DNA of 64,000 nucleotides from Streptococcus troglodytae (GCF_002355215.1 NZ_AP014612.1:186001-250000), one strand, 5' to 3'; counted from the first letter of the stretch, positions 25,219-35,097 are shown. A program made the numbers and translations. The notes: generated by a model not told the origin, from the letters alone.

Positions 25219-26158
25219 ATGGTTCAAAAATTAGGTAGAAAAATCATTGCAAAAGCTGTTCAAAATAAAGCACAGGATATCTATATTATTCCTAAAAAAG
25301 AATCTTATGAGCTTTATATGAGAATAGGAAATGAAAGGAGGTTTATTGATGTTTATGACCATCATTTCATGGCTAATCTTATTAGTCACTTTAAATTTGT
25401 TGCAGGAATGAATGTAGGTGAGAAAAGACGAAGTCAGCTGGGCTCTTGTGACTATTCTTATGATGAAGGGAAGGTTATTTCATTAAGGTTATCAAGTGTA
25501 GGAGATTATCGCGGTTATGAAAGTTTGGTTATTCGCTTACTTTTTCTGGACGTCACGATTTAAAATTCTGGTTTAACAGTATGGATTTGATTTTAAATGA
25601 AATCAAGGGGCGAGGGCTTTACCTTTTTCAGGTCCAGTTGGAAGTGGCAAAACAAGTTTGATGTATCAATTGGTAAAACTAAAATTTGAGACCAAACAGG
25701 TAATTACCATTGAAGATCCTGTGGAAATTAAGCAAGATAATATGTTACAACTGCAGCTTAATGAAAGCATTGATATGACTTATGATAATTTAATTAAATT
25801 ATCTCTGAGGCATCGTCCGGATATTTTGATTATTGGGGAAATTCGAGATAAAGAAACCGCAAGGGCTGTTATCAGAGCTAGTCTAACAGGGGCAATGGTA
25901 TTCTCAACTATCCATGCTAAAAGTATTCCAGGTGTTTATGCTAGGATGTTAGAATTGGGTACTAGTTCAGAAGAATTAAAAAATGCTTTGCGTGGTATTG
26001 TCTATCAACGTTTAATAGGAGGAGGAGGGATTATTGACTTTGCCAAAGGGGATTATCAAAACCACTCAGCAAAAAAGTGGAACAAACAAATTTATGACCT
26101 TTTTACAGCAGGATATATTACTGAAGGAGAAGCACAAGCAGAAGAAATTGAAGATTAA
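25219..26158 (+). pseudogene. comYA: ComYA/ComGA traffic ATPase, two frameshifts
   Basis: Cytoplasmic secretion ATPase (GspE/PilB type) that drives assembly of the competence pseudopilus. The frame breaks twice, at T5 runs 25541-25545 and 25624-25628; adding one T to each gives a continuous 313-residue protein, the usual length. The Walker A GPVGSGKTS then appears across the second break. Downstream are VITIEDPVE, the Asp box region HRPDILIIGEIRD and the His box STIHAKS. The start at 25219 follows GGGAGG. As written, uptake would be dead; error in the short T runs is the simpler reading. Confidence 0.88.
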
Positions 26159-27125
26159 AAAGCAAAGAAAAGTTATTCAGCTTTTTAATAATCTCTTTAC
26201 TAGTGGTTTTAATTTAACAGAAATTATAGATTTTTTAGAACGAAGTCACTTGTTAGCAGAAGTATACACAAAGAAAATGCGCCAAGGGTTGTTGAGTGGT
26301 CTGCATTTGGCTGAAATAATGAGTTCTTTGGGATTCTCAGATGATGTTGTTACTCAATTAGCACTTTCTGAAATTCATGGAAACACTCAAAAAAGTCTTT
26401 TAAAGATTGAATCCTATCTAAATAACCTGATACTTGTTAAAAAGAAATTAGTTGAGGTTATCACTTATCCAATCATTTTATTGATTTTTCTTGTCGTTAT
26501 TATGTTGGGATTAAAGAATTATTTATTACCACAACTTGAAAAAGGGAATTTTGCAACTCGGTTGATTTCTAATTTTCCAACACTTTTCTTGCTGGGCTGT
26601 TGCTTTTTTATTTTGCTAGTTGGTATTTTTGCTTTCTTTTCACGAAAACTCAGTCGTCTGCATTTAATTGGTTTTTGCAGCCATTTGCCTTTTGCTGGTA
26701 AGTATTTGCAACTTTATTTAACAGCTTATTATGCGCGTGAATGGGGTAATCTTATTGGGCAAGGAGTAGAAATGGCTCAGATAGTTAGATTGATGCAAGA
26801 TCAAAAGTCACAGCTTTTTAGAGAAATTGGCTATGATATGGAGAAGGCCTTGCTATCAGGTCAAGAGTTTCATCAAAAAGTTTTAGATTATCCTTTCTTT
26901 TTAAAAGAACTCAGTCTTATGATTGAATATGGAGAAGTAAAGTCAAAATTGGGAAATGAATTGGAAATTTATGCTGAGGAAACATGGGAACACTTTTTTG
27001 CGAAGTTAAAAAAAGCAACACAGTTTGTTCAGCCACTCATCTTTGTTTTTGTAGCTATTGTTATTGTTATGATTTATGCAGCCATGCTTTTGCCAATTTA
27101 TCAGAATATGGAGGTTAATTTATAA
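26094..27125 (+). CDS. comYB: ComYB/ComGB pseudopilus membrane platform
   Basis: A 343-residue GspF/PilC-type inner-membrane protein anchoring pseudopilus assembly. Strong hydrophobic segments lie near residues 120-140, 160-185 and 315-338, ending AAMLLPIYQNMEVNL like pneumococcal CglB. The start is uncertain: ATG 26094 lacks a clear ribosome binding site, while a TTG at 26034 after GGAGGAGG would add 20 residues. Either way it overlaps the 3' end of comYA, so expression depends on coupling. Stop TAA shares its last base with the comYC ATG. Confidence 0.9.
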   Translation: MTFLQQDILLKEKHKQKKLKIKKQRKVIQLFNNLFTSGFNLTEIIDFLERSHLLAEVYTKKMRQGLLSGLHLAEIMSSLGFSDDVVTQLALSEIHGNTQKSLLKIESYLNNLILVKKKLVEVITYPIILLIFLVVIMLGLKNYLLPQLEKGNFATRLISNFPTLFLLGCCFFILLVGIFAFFSRKLSRLHLIGFCSHLPFAGKYLQLYLTAYYAREWGNLIGQGVEMAQIVRLMQDQKSQLFREIGYDMEKALLSGQEFHQKVLDYPFFLKELSLMIEYGEVKSKLGNELEIYAEETWEHFFAKLKKATQFVQPLIFVFVAIVIVMIYAAMLLPIYQNMEVNL

Positions 27126-27439
27126 TGAAAAAGATCAAGAGAGTCTGTGTACGAGCTTTTACGCTTATTGAAATGTTAGTAGTCCTTCTCATTATTAGTA
27201 TTCTTTTACTATTGTTTGTTCCTAATTTAACTAAGCAAAAAGATAAGGTCAAAGATACTGGCGGTTCTGCCGTGGTTAAAGTTGTAGAAAGTCAGGCTGA
27301 GCTTTATGAACTTAATAAAACCGATTCTGCTACTCTTTCTAAATTAGTAGCTAGTGGTGATATTACACAAGAACAGGCAAATTCATACAAGGATTACTAT
27401 GCAAAACACCCAAGTAAAACACGGCATGTCGCGAATTAA
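27125..27439 (+). CDS. comYC: Major competence pseudopilin ComYC
   Basis: A 104-residue type IV prepilin-like protein, the major subunit of the transformation pseudopilus. A short basic leader ends in RA before FTLIEMLVVLLIISILLLLF, giving a clear prepilin-peptidase site (A|F with Glu at +5) and a hydrophobic N-terminal helix. The rest is a small globular domain. Overlaps comYB by one base and comYD by 41 bp. Intact. Confidence 0.94.
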   Translation: MKKIKRVCVRAFTLIEMLVVLLIISILLLLFVPNLTKQKDKVKDTGGSAVVKVVESQAELYELNKTDSATLSKLVASGDITQEQANSYKDYYAKHPSKTRHVAN

Positions 27440-27830
27440 AGCTTTTACGCTTATAGAAAGTTTAGTGACTTTGGCAATTACTAGTTTTTTGATTTTAAGC
27501 TTTTCAGGTGGTATAATTCAAACGTTTGCCAAAGTAGAAGAGCGTCTCTTTTTTCTTTCTTTTGAACATCTTTACCGTGACACGCAAAAACTTAGTGTTT
27601 ATCAAAGACAAGATATGACTTTAATATTAAAAAGCGAATATATCTCAAATGGTGTTGAAAGACTTAAAATCCCTAAGAATGTTAAACTAGAGAGGAATGA
27701 AACTTTGCACTTTGATCAGGCAGGAGGAAATTCTTCTTTAGAAAAACTTGTTTTTCAAACATCTGATGAAAAAAGAGTTACTTATCAATTATATATAGGA
27801 AGTGGTCAGTATAAAAAAACAGAAAGTTAA
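27399..27830 (+). CDS. comYD: Minor pseudopilin ComYD
   Basis: A 143-residue minor prepilin with RIKAFTLIESLVTLAIT after a 13-residue leader. The start at 27399 (MQNTQVKHGMS) follows AAGGAT and lies inside comYC; an upstream ATG at 27354 would give an atypically long leader. Minor pseudopilins are thought to prime or cap the pilus. Overlaps comYE by 29 bp. Confidence 0.88.
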   Translation: MQNTQVKHGMSRIKAFTLIESLVTLAITSFLILSFSGGIIQTFAKVEERLFFLSFEHLYRDTQKLSVYQRQDMTLILKSEYISNGVERLKIPKNVKLERNETLHFDQAGGNSSLEKLVFQTSDEKRVTYQLYIGSGQYKKTES

Positions 27831-28095
27831 AGCTTATATTCTTCTAGAAAGTTTAGTTGCTTTGGGGCTTTTCGTAGCCATCACAACTTTAATTCTTACT
27901 CAGTTGAGTCATCATCAGGAAAGGACAGCTAAAAATATACAAAAACAGGAAATATTGAATTTAGCAATAATGGCTCTTCAAACTCAGCAAGATCATTTAA
28001 GTTTCAATGGCGTCAGTGTTACAGTTATTAAAAATCAAGGAGAAACTATAGTTTATCATGATCATGAGGAGGTTATCAATCTTGTTAAAAAGTAA
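27802..28095 (+). CDS. comYE: Minor pseudopilin ComYE
   Basis: A 97-residue protein with the divergent prepilin segment KVKAYILLESLVALGLF. Tyr replaces the usual Phe at +1, and Glu+5 is kept. The only start I find is GTG 27802, within comYD, with weak ribosome binding sequence; coupling to comYD is likely. Assigned by position and the hydrophobic N-terminus. Confidence 0.8.
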   Translation: MVSIKKQKVKAYILLESLVALGLFVAITTLILTQLSHHQERTAKNIQKQEILNLAIMALQTQQDHLSFNGVSVTVIKNQGETIVYHDHEEVINLVKK

Positions 28096-28516
28096 ATTGA
28101 AAGCTTTCACACTTTTAGAGTGTCTTCTTGCTTTGCTTGTAATTGCTGGTAGTGTATCTGTTTATAATGGTCTAACTAAAGCTATTAGTAGTAATATTCA
28201 TTATTTATCAGAAAATCAAGAGGATGCTTGGTTACTTTTTTGTCAGCAATTTCGGTCTGAACTTGAAGGAACGACTTTGCAAAAATTAGATAGCAATAAG
28301 CTTTATATTCAAAAAAATAATCAAAGTTTAGCATTTGGTAAATCAAAAGTAAGTGATTTTAGAAAAACTAACAGTGATGGACGTGGTTATCAGCCTATGT
28401 TGATGGGGATCAAAGCTGCTAATTTTAGTCAATCAGGAAAAATTATTAAATTAGACGTTACTTTCAAAGATGGTTTAGAGAGGACTTTTGTTTATGCTTT
28501 TCATGAAAAAAATTAA
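28082..28516 (+). CDS. comYF: Minor pseudopilin ComYF
   Basis: A prepilin-like protein of about 144 residues with KLKAFTLLECLLALLVIAGS at its N-terminus. TTG 28082 is preferred because AGGAGGT ends 8 bp before it; ATG codons at 28058 and 28064 would place the site inside the coding region. Overlaps comYE by 14 bp. It fits ComGF by order and size. Confidence 0.83.
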   Translation: MLKSKLKAFTLLECLLALLVIAGSVSVYNGLTKAISSNIHYLSENQEDAWLLFCQQFRSELEGTTLQKLDSNKLYIQKNNQSLAFGKSKVSDFRKTNSDGRGYQPMLMGIKAANFSQSGKIIKLDVTFKDGLERTFVYAFHEKN

Positions 28517-28883
28517 AGCAGGTGTACTTCTATATGCTCTGTTTATGTCAGCAATTTTTAGTCTTTTCTTACAGTTTTATCTTAATCGTGTTATAGCAAC
28601 TGAGAGACAAAATCAGGCACAATTATCGGCCAGTAAAGCTTATCTTATAGCAGATCTAACTCAAGATTTGGCCAAAGACAACTCTGGGCAGTTGATTTTT
28701 AATCACGGAAGGTCTAGTTATCATAAACAGGAAGGGGAACTTCTGATAAAAGTCCATTTGACAGATGGTCAGTCCTACCAATATCGTTTTAACTGTGTAA
28801 CAGAAAATAAGGAAAAAAGAAAATTTAGTGTGGCTAATAAAACTTTTACTGAATCTATAGAAAAACGTCATTTGCAAAAATAG
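28503..28883 (+). CDS. comYG: Competence protein ComYG (ComGG-like)
   Basis: A 126-residue protein with a hydrophobic N-terminal helix (VLLYALFMSAIFSLFLQFYL) after MKKIKAG. It lacks the Phe-Thr-Leu prepilin motif, as usual for ComGG. ATG 28503 lies within the comYF 3' end. Position and topology make it the last pseudopilus component. No terminator is evident between it and comYH. Confidence 0.82.
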   Translation: MKKIKAGVLLYALFMSAIFSLFLQFYLNRVIATERQNQAQLSASKAYLIADLTQDLAKDNSGQLIFNHGRSSYHKQEGELLIKVHLTDGQSYQYRFNCVTENKEKRKFSVANKTFTESIEKRHLQK

Positions 28884-28937
28884 TTACTGCCTTTGCGACT
28901 TTAAGTCATTTTTGATATGATAATCGTGGAGGAAATC

Positions 28938-29890
28938 ATGGATTTTGAAAAAATAGAAGCAGCCTATAACTTACTGTTAGACAATTGCCAAAAGCTGGAA
29001 ACTCAACTTCATACTCACCTTTATGATGCCTTAATTGAGCAAAATGCTTGCTATCTAGGTGCTGAAGGTGCTGATGATTTTATTAAAGAAAATAATAATA
29101 AACTGCGTCAGCTTAATCTAAGTAAAGAGGAGTGGCGTCGTAGCTTTCAATTTATTTTATTAAGGCTACTCAAAGTCAGCAATTACAGTCAAATCACCAG
29201 TTTACACCAGATAGCATTGGCTTTATTATTCTTTATTTATTGGAAGGTTTAACAAATAAGAGTCAGTTAGACATCATTGAAATTGGTTCTGGGACAGGAA
29301 ATCTTGCAGAGACTATTGTGAATAACAGTTCAAAAAGCATTGATTATATGGGGATTGAGGTTGACGATCTGTTAATTGATTTATCAGCAAGTATTGCCGA
29401 TGTATTGGATTCTTCTGTGCATTTTGTTCAGGAAGATGCAGTGCGGCCACAGATTTTAAAAGAAAGTGATGTCATTATCAGTGATCTGCCAGTTGGTTTT
29501 TATCCCAATGATAAAATTGCTCAGCGTTATCAGGTCGCAGCCAAGTTAGGACATACTTATGCGCATCATCTTTTGATGGAACAATCGCTTAAGTATTTAA
29601 AAAAAGAGGGGCTTGCTATTTTTTTAGCGCCAGTGGATCTTTTAACTAGTGAGCAGAGTCCTCTGCTTAAAAAATGGTTACAGAACAATGTAACTATTTT
29701 AGCCGTTATTTCTTTACCTGAGGCAATTTTTAATCAGAAAACTAATATAAAGTCAATCTTTGTCTTAACGAAACAATCGCAACAAAGTTTGGAAAGTTTT
29801 GTCTATCCTTTGACAGATTTACAAGACCCCGAAGTTTTAAGACGATTTATGAAAAATTTTAAAAAGTGGAAGGAAGATAATGTCTTTTAA
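28938..29890 (+). pseudogene. comYH: ComYH, class I SAM methyltransferase-like protein, frameshifted
   Basis: The methyltransferase-like gene that ends streptococcal comG/comY operons, reported to be needed for transformation in S. mutans. The SAM-binding loop EIGSGTGNL (about residues 117-125) and the catalytic-type motif DLPVGFYP, resembling NPPY of adenine methyltransferases, are clear. The frame breaks at the A2 run 29162-29163; one added A restores LLKATQSQQLQSNHQFTPDS and a 317-residue protein. The start at 28938 follows GGAGGAAA. Target of methylation unknown. Confidence 0.85.
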
Positions 29891-29899
29891 GAGATAATT

Positions 29900-29936
29900 T
29901 GTTATAATAACTTTGTATTATCGTAAACGATTTCAT
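29900..29936 (+). promoter_or_regulatory. ackA promoter with cre-like site
   Basis: Extended -10 TGTTATAAT (29900-29908) and, just downstream, TCGTAAACGATTTCAT (29921-29936), one mismatch from the CcpA consensus WTGNNARCGNWWWCAW. CcpA control of ackA is known in S. mutans; this site is a reasonable candidate. Confidence 0.6.
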
Positions 29937-29948
29937 GAGAGGTATATT

Positions 29949-31148
29949 ATGTCAAAAACTATTTCAATTAATGCAGGTTCTTCTAGCCTTAAATGGCAGC
30001 TATACTTGATGCCTGAAGAAAAAGTACTTGCAAAGGGGTTAATTGAGCGTATTGGCAAGGATGATGCTATTTCTACTGTAAAATTTAATGGTCAAGAAGC
30101 TTCAGAAACCTTAGCTATTAAAGACCATACTGCAGCAGTGAAAATTCTCTTAGATGATTTAATCCATTTGGATATTATTAAATCGTATGATGAAATCACA
30201 GGTGTAGGGCACCGTGTAGTTGCTGGTGGAACTTACTTTAATGAATCCGTTTTAGTTGATAGTGAAGAAGTCATTAAAAAGGTTGAAGAGTTAGCACTCT
30301 TAGCGCCCTTGCATAATAAAGCAAATGCTGCAGGGATTCGAGCATTTAAGAAAATTCTACCAGATATTACCAGTGTCGTTGTCTTTGATACTGCTTTCCA
30401 CACTACGATGCCGGAGGTTGCCTACCGCTATCCATTGCCGAATAAGTATTTTACAGAAAATCAGGTTCGTAAATATGGAGCTCATGGGACTAGCCATTAT
30501 TATGTTGCTCATGAAGCAGCCAAGATATTAGAAAAACCGATTGAAGAACTTAAATTGATTACGGTTCATATGGGAAACGGGGTTTCTCTTACAGCAGTTG
30601 ATGGCGGAAAATCAGTTGATACGTCAATGGGCTTTACACCACTTGGTGGTGTGATGATGGGAACACGAACGGGAGATCTTGATCCAGCTGTTATTCCTTA
30701 TTTAATGGATAATACAGAAGATTTTAAAACGCCAGGAGATATTCGCCGTATTTTCAATAATGAGTCAGGTTTGCTGGGGATTTCCGAGTTATCAAATGAT
30801 ATGCGGGAAATTGAGGCGGCTACAGCAGCTGGTAATAAGGATGCTGCCTTGGCTTATAACATGTTCATTGACCGTATTATTAAGCATATTGGTGCTTACG
30901 CTGCTGTGATGAATGGAGTTGATGCTATTGTCTTTACGGCGGGTATTGGTGAAAATGATGCTCATATTCGAAGCGAAATTATGAAACACTTTGATTGGCT
31001 TGGAGCTGATATCGTTGCCGAAAAGAACGAAAAGCGCCCAGTTTACGGGGTCATATCATCGAATGCCGCTAAAGTTAAAGTTTTGGTGATTCCCACTGAT
31101 GAAGAGCTTGTTATTGCACGTGATGTCGAGCGTTTGAAAACTAAATAA
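29949..31148 (+). CDS. ackA: Acetate kinase
   Basis: A 399-residue ASKHA-fold kinase converting acetyl phosphate and ADP to acetate and ATP. Signatures: [13 protein letters not shown] at the N-terminus, [12 protein letters not shown], and [10 protein letters not shown] (acetate kinase pattern 2, about residue 178). FTAGIGEND is near residue 324. ATG 29949 follows GAGAGGT; an in-frame ATG at 29913 lies in the promoter region. It follows comYH directly, an arrangement common in streptococci, but has its own promoter. Confidence 0.96.
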   Translation: MSKTISINAGSSSLKWQLYLMPEEKVLAKGLIERIGKDDAISTVKFNGQEASETLAIKDHTAAVKILLDDLIHLDIIKSYDEITGVGHRVVAGGTYFNESVLVDSEEVIKKVEELALLAPLHNKANAAGIRAFKKILPDITSVVVFDTAFHTTMPEVAYRYPLPNKYFTENQVRKYGAHGTSHYYVAHEAAKILEKPIEELKLITVHMGNGVSLTAVDGGKSVDTSMGFTPLGGVMMGTRTGDLDPAVIPYLMDNTEDFKTPGDIRRIFNNESGLLGISELSNDMREIEAATAAGNKDAALAYNMFIDRIIKHIGAYAAVMNGVDAIVFTAGIGENDAHIRSEIMKHFDWLGADIVAEKNEKRPVYGVISSNAAKVKVLVIPTDEELVIARDVERLKTK

Positions 31149-31176
31149 GTTATCAATTTTAATATGATAAGACCAG

Positions 31177-31207
31177 AAAAGTTGACTGAGTATTTGGTCA
31201 GCTTTTT
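31177..31207 (+). terminator. ackA terminator
   Basis: AAAAGTTGACT (31177-31187) pairs with GGTCAGCTTTT (31196-31206), with G-U pairs, followed by T. Confidence 0.8.
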
Positions 31208-31424
31208 GATTGACGATTTTAGTCCATCTCGCTTTGTATGTGGTACAATAGTGAATACTCATCATTGTCCAGAAGATCAAAAGGTTTTTTTGACAAGACT
31301 TAAATTAAATTTTATAAAAAATGTAAAATAAGCTTGATAAAATATGTAAAGTAAACTATACTATAAATGTAAAGGAGATTTAACATCGTTCCTAAAATAG
31401 TAATTATGGGGGATAAGATATGCT

Positions 31425-31653
31425 ATGATCATTAAAAAGATATCTAGTCAAGAATATTTCAGTACAACCTTAGTCAAATAGTTAATTAACACTGCCATTA
31501 GTTGGCTTATTTATTGTCGTAACAATTATACAAGTGCTATTTAGATTTTTGTACAAGCTTTTAGCAGGAGCGAGTATCGGTTTATCTCTTTTATGGGTCT
31601 ATTCAATAGGGCTCTGGAAAAAATCAGACAAAGTTAGTCAAACTTTAAGTTAG
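31425..31653 (+). pseudogene. Small two-helix membrane protein, interrupted
   Basis: ATG 31425 (MIIKKISSQEYFSTTLVK) follows GGGGGAT, but TAG comes after 18 codons. In another register an open hydrophobic tract then runs LTLPLVGLFIVVTIIQVLF...YSIGLWKKSD to TAG 31653. One base added in each of two A/T runs near 31477-31487 would join them into a 76-residue protein with two membrane helices. It precedes an XRE regulator and two other membrane proteins and probably belongs with them. Two breaks make this tentative. The 31208-31424 stretch holds an AT-rich promoter-like region and no gene. Confidence 0.35.
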
Positions 31654-31691
31654 ATTTTATAAAGCCCATTAAACTTTCTTGGAGGACAATG

Positions 31692-31892
31692 ATGCAGACG
31701 AGAATTCAAGAATTACGAAAGGTTAATAAGTTGAGTCAATCGGAATTAGCAGATGCTCTCAGTGTGACTCGGCAAACCATTATTTCCTTGGAAAAGGGGC
31801 GCTATAATGCTTCTTTGGGATTAGCACATAAGATTGCCAAGTATTTTGGTAAAGCCATTGAAGATGTCTTTATCTTTGAAAATGAAAAATAG
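31692..31892 (+). CDS. XRE/Cro-type regulator (YozG-like)
   Basis: A 66-residue single-domain helix-turn-helix protein: RIQELRKVNKLSQSELADALSVTRQTIISLEKGRY. Such mini-regulators commonly sit beside small membrane proteins and control them. Two ATGs in tandem (31689, 31692) follow TTGGAGG; the second has better spacing. Overall it resembles the DNA-binding subunit of regulator/membrane-protein pairs. Target unknown. Confidence 0.88.
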   Translation: MQTRIQELRKVNKLSQSELADALSVTRQTIISLEKGRYNASLGLAHKIAKYFGKAIEDVFIFENEK

Positions 31893-31905
31893 GAGGCTGT
31901 TAACA

Positions 31906-32345
31906 ATGTTTAGCAATTTAAGGAAGAAAAAAGTAAGGAAGAATATAAAAAATCACAGCAGGCAATCGGCAGCTGTCTGATATGTATTGGTGGTTTACTG
32001 CTGGTTTTATCTTTAAGTGTATCAATGTCAGATTTTGCAGCGGGATTTTTAATAGGAATTAGCATTTGTATGAACCTATTGGGAGTCATAGTTCTTGCAA
32101 GGGTTGCAACTGATAAGACATTGACACACTATTACATAGCAGCTTATGATGAGCGTAATAAACGAATCCGTAGTTTGACAGCACAGTTAACTTTGGCTAT
32201 TTTAATGTTGTTGATGGTAGCTTTAGTTGTTTTATATGCTTTTTGGCATATTGCTTTCAGCTATCTGATTACTCTGATGATTCTTCTTTATGGGACAATC
32301 ATCTGTGGCATTTTACTTAGAGTGTTCTTCAATCGCTTATTGTGA
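31906..32345 (+). pseudogene. Membrane protein of unknown function (DUF3169/DUF6773-like), frameshifted
   Basis: ATG 31906 follows GGAGG and reads MFSNL, then shifts at the A2 run 31920-31921. One added A gives KEEKSKEEYKKSQQAIG and a continuous 146-residue protein with four hydrophobic segments (about residues 22-40, 45-65, 92-112 and 118-138). It lies 13 bp after the XRE gene and 51 bp before the CPBP gene, so the three probably form an operon. The family label is only a guess from topology and neighbours. Confidence 0.65.
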
Positions 32346-32396
32346 TGTGAAAGATGCTAATTATTAGAATTAATTATATAAAGAAAAAGGAGAAAT

Positions 32397-33059
32397 ATGA
32401 AAACAATTTTAAAGAAAACAGCAGCAGTTATTTCTATTGTTGGTTTGTTTATCATTAGTCAACTGCCAAGTATTGTGATGGCACTTTGGCAGAGAAATCA
32501 ACATCAGTTAGAATTATGGCAATCCATTGTTATTTTGATTTTGCAGCTAATGGTTCTTATTGGCTTTTATATTTTGGCTAGAAAGAGAAAGTTAATTAGT
32601 TCGGGAATCAAGTATTGGTTGAGTTGGAAAACATTGGGAATTGCTTCTTTGGGTTTTGTTGCTCTCTTTATTGTCAAAATTATTGCTGGTATCATTTTGA
32701 CTTATGAAGGAAAAACAACAACCAATAATCAAGAGACAATCACTCAAATGTTTAACAATTCATCGTTATTGCTGATGTTCATGTTTATTGTTATTATCGC
32801 TCCTTTAACAGAAGAAATTATCTTTAGGGGACTTATTCCTCAACTATTTTCCAAACGTTTTGAAGGACTTGGTTTTGGACTTGGGGCTTTGCTTTTTGGT
32901 TTACTTCATGGTCCAAGTGATATTGGTAGTTTTGTTCTTTATGTGGGAATGGGTACTATTTTAGCTTTTATTTGTTATAAACTTAAACATTTGGAATACA
33001 GTATTTGGACTCATGCACTTAACAATGGTCTCGGCTTTCTGCTATTGTTATTTAGATAA
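32397..33059 (+). CDS. CPBP-family intramembrane metalloprotease
   Basis: A 220-residue multi-pass membrane protein of the Abi/CPBP (Rce1-like) family. The three motifs are complete: TEEIIFRG (EExxxR, about residues 140-146), FGLLHG (FxxxH, about 173-178) and HALNN (HxxxN, about 208-212). Members act as intramembrane peptidases, and some confer bacteriocin self-immunity. Here it follows an XRE regulator and a membrane protein, so a stress or immunity role is possible but not shown. Start after AAAGGAG. Confidence 0.9.
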   Translation: MKTILKKTAAVISIVGLFIISQLPSIVMALWQRNQHQLELWQSIVILILQLMVLIGFYILARKRKLISSGIKYWLSWKTLGIASLGFVALFIVKIIAGIILTYEGKTTTNNQETITQMFNNSSLLLMFMFIVIIAPLTEEIIFRGLIPQLFSKRFEGLGFGLGALLFGLLHGPSDIGSFVLYVGMGTILAFICYKLKHLEYSIWTHALNNGLGFLLLLFR

Positions 33060-33065
33060 ATGATT

Positions 33066-33145
33066 AAAAAAACTAGGAATGAACAGTTTATTAATAGTCA
33101 AAGATACATTTACCTATTAAGAAACCATTCAGTTCCTAGTTTTTT
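33066..33145. terminator. Bidirectional terminator between the CPBP gene and proC
   Basis: AAAAAACTAGGAA (from 33066) pairs with TTCCTAGTTTTTT (to 33145) around a long loop. Because the genes converge it can act both ways; it overlaps the proC stop codon. Confidence 0.75.
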
Positions 33146-33914
33146 ACATGTTTTTTGATTTGTCAATTGTCGCATCAATGGCTGAAATGGTACTGGCCGT
33201 AAAGCCGGTTTTCTCTAGATCAAGAAGTCCAGCGATAGTTGTTCCACCGGGACTGGATACCTTATCAATCAGATCGTTTGGCTTATCTTGCCCTTGGATG
33301 AGATTGCTCGTAGTTGCTAGAACAGTTTGACTGACAATCTTAAAAGCTAAATCTTTGGGAAATCCGTGTTTCAATCCTGATTTGGACAAAGCTTCAATGA
33401 AGAGTGCAATATAGGCAGGACTAGATCCTGCAAGTGCGGTGAAAGTATCAAAATCTTTTTCAGCGATTTCAAAAGTTGTTCCGAATGAGTCCGTAATCTG
33501 TTTGGCAATTTCAAAAAGCTGATCAGAAACTTTATCATTTCGGCAGATAGCAGTGCTACTTTGAAGAATCTTAGCATTAAGATTAGGCATAATACGGATA
33601 ATCGGTAAATCAGTCTGGCTTAGTTTATCCAGATATTCTAATGAGATACCGGCTGCCATGGATAAAATCGGTTTTGTTAATATTAAAGGGTTCAAAACAG
33701 AAGCAAGAACTTGTGGTTTAACACCCAATACAAGTAAATCAACTTCGTCAACCAAGTCTTGATGAGATTGAGCCACAGAAACTCCAAGTGCTTCTGCTTT
33801 GTCTTGACCGGCTTTCAAACTACTATCTGATATGATTAATTCAAAATCTGTTTTTTTGAGTCCAGTAATAATAGCGCTGGCCATTTTACCAACACCAATA
33901 AATCCAATTTTCAT
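33144..33914 (-). CDS. proC: Pyrroline-5-carboxylate reductase
   Basis: A 256-residue NAD(P)H-dependent enzyme making the last step of proline synthesis. A Rossmann motif KIGFIGVGKMASAI starts the protein, and the family signature SPGGTTIAGLLDLEKTG lies near residues 222-238. ATG 33914 is preferred; a TTG two codons upstream is possible. No clear ribosome binding site. It follows pepA on the minus strand with a 57-bp gap. Confidence 0.93.
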   Translation of the reverse strand: MKIGFIGVGKMASAIITGLKKTDFELIISDSSLKAGQDKAEALGVSVAQSHQDLVDEVDLLVLGVKPQVLASVLNPLILTKPILSMAAGISLEYLDKLSQTDLPIIRIMPNLNAKILQSSTAICRNDKVSDQLFEIAKQITDSFGTTFEIAEKDFDTFTALAGSSPAYIALFIEALSKSGLKHGFPKDLAFKIVSQTVLATTSNLIQGQDKPNDLIDKVSSPGGTTIAGLLDLEKTGFTASTISAIDATIDKSKNM

Positions 33915-33971
33915 AGTCAAATGCCACAGTCAGAATTAAATGAATAGTTATTTAGACTGTGTTTTTCCTTT

Positions 33972-35038
33972 CTAATAGTTTTTGATTAAATCAACTGTAG
34001 AGCGATCAAGTTTCTTCACAATAGTTTGCAGAAAAGCTTGAGCCTGTATGAAATCATCCATAGCATAGAGTGTTTGATGAGAGTGAATATAACGAGCACA
34101 AACGCCGATTGTTGTTGAAGGAATTCCGCTATTTTTGAGGTGAGCAGCACCAGCATCTGTACCCCCTTTAGCACAATAGTATTGGTATTTGACACCAGCT
34201 TCTTGGGCAGTAGTCAACAAAAAATCGCGCATGTCTTTAAGCATGATATGACCCGGATCGTAAAAGCGAATGAGAGTGCCCTCGCCGATTTTACCCTGAT
34301 TGCCATAGACATCACCAGCAGGTGAGCAGTCAACTGCCAGAAAAATATCTGGCTTGAATTTGGTTGCTGAAACCTGAGCACCGCGAAGACCGACTTCTTC
34401 TTGAACATTAGCACCAGCAATGAGGGTATTGCCTAACTGTTCATTTTTAAGGCTTTGAAGAAGTTCTGTAACCATGAGAACACCATAACGATTATCCCAA
34501 GCCTTGGAAATGACATTCTTTTGGTTAGCTGTTAGACTGGCTTCTGATTTAGGAATAATGATATCACCTGGGGTTATCCCAAAGCTTTCAGCTTCTGTTT
34601 TATCTGCAAAACCACCATCAAAAACAATATCTTCGATCTTGGGTAAAGAAGCTCCGCCATTATTACCACGTAGAAAATGTGGTGGGACAGAACCTGAAAT
34701 GACAGGAATCGCCTGTCCAGTGCGTGTATAAAGAGTGAAACGCTGTGAACTAACAACCAGAGGATTCCAGCCGCCAATAGCCACCACGCGTAAAGTGCCA
34801 TCTTCTTTGATATCGCTGACCATAAAACCAACTTCATCCAGGTGAGCAGCAACCATAACACGAGGGGCCCTTTCCGACTTGCTATGTTTGATACCAAAAA
34901 GGCCACCGAGGCCATCCGTTTCAACTTCATCAACAAAAGGCGTCATTTTTGGCCTAAAAAGTCACGGATCTTGTGCTCATAACCAGCAATGCCATCAAGT
35001 TCGGTGATTTCTTTGATTTTGTCAAATAATTCCGTCAT
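33972..35038 (-). pseudogene. pepA: Glutamyl aminopeptidase (M42 family), frameshifted
   Basis: A cytoplasmic dinuclear metallo-aminopeptidase. Metal-binding motifs are clear: AAHLDEVGFMV, then NVQEEVGLRGA (catalytic Glu pair), then VDCSPAGD, and CAKGGTDAGAAH. The start ATG 35038 reads MTELFDKIKEITELDGIAGYEHKIRDFLGQK and hits a stop; the plus-strand T5 run 34946-34950 lacks one base. With it restored, the 355-residue protein continues MTPFVDEVETDG. As written, an internal ATG at 34946 gives 324 residues without the N-terminal metal-site scaffold. Confidence 0.85.
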
Positions 35039-35097
35039 ATTTAACCTCAATTCTATACGTTCTATTTTAGCATGTTTTATGATAAAATAAAGAGGTT

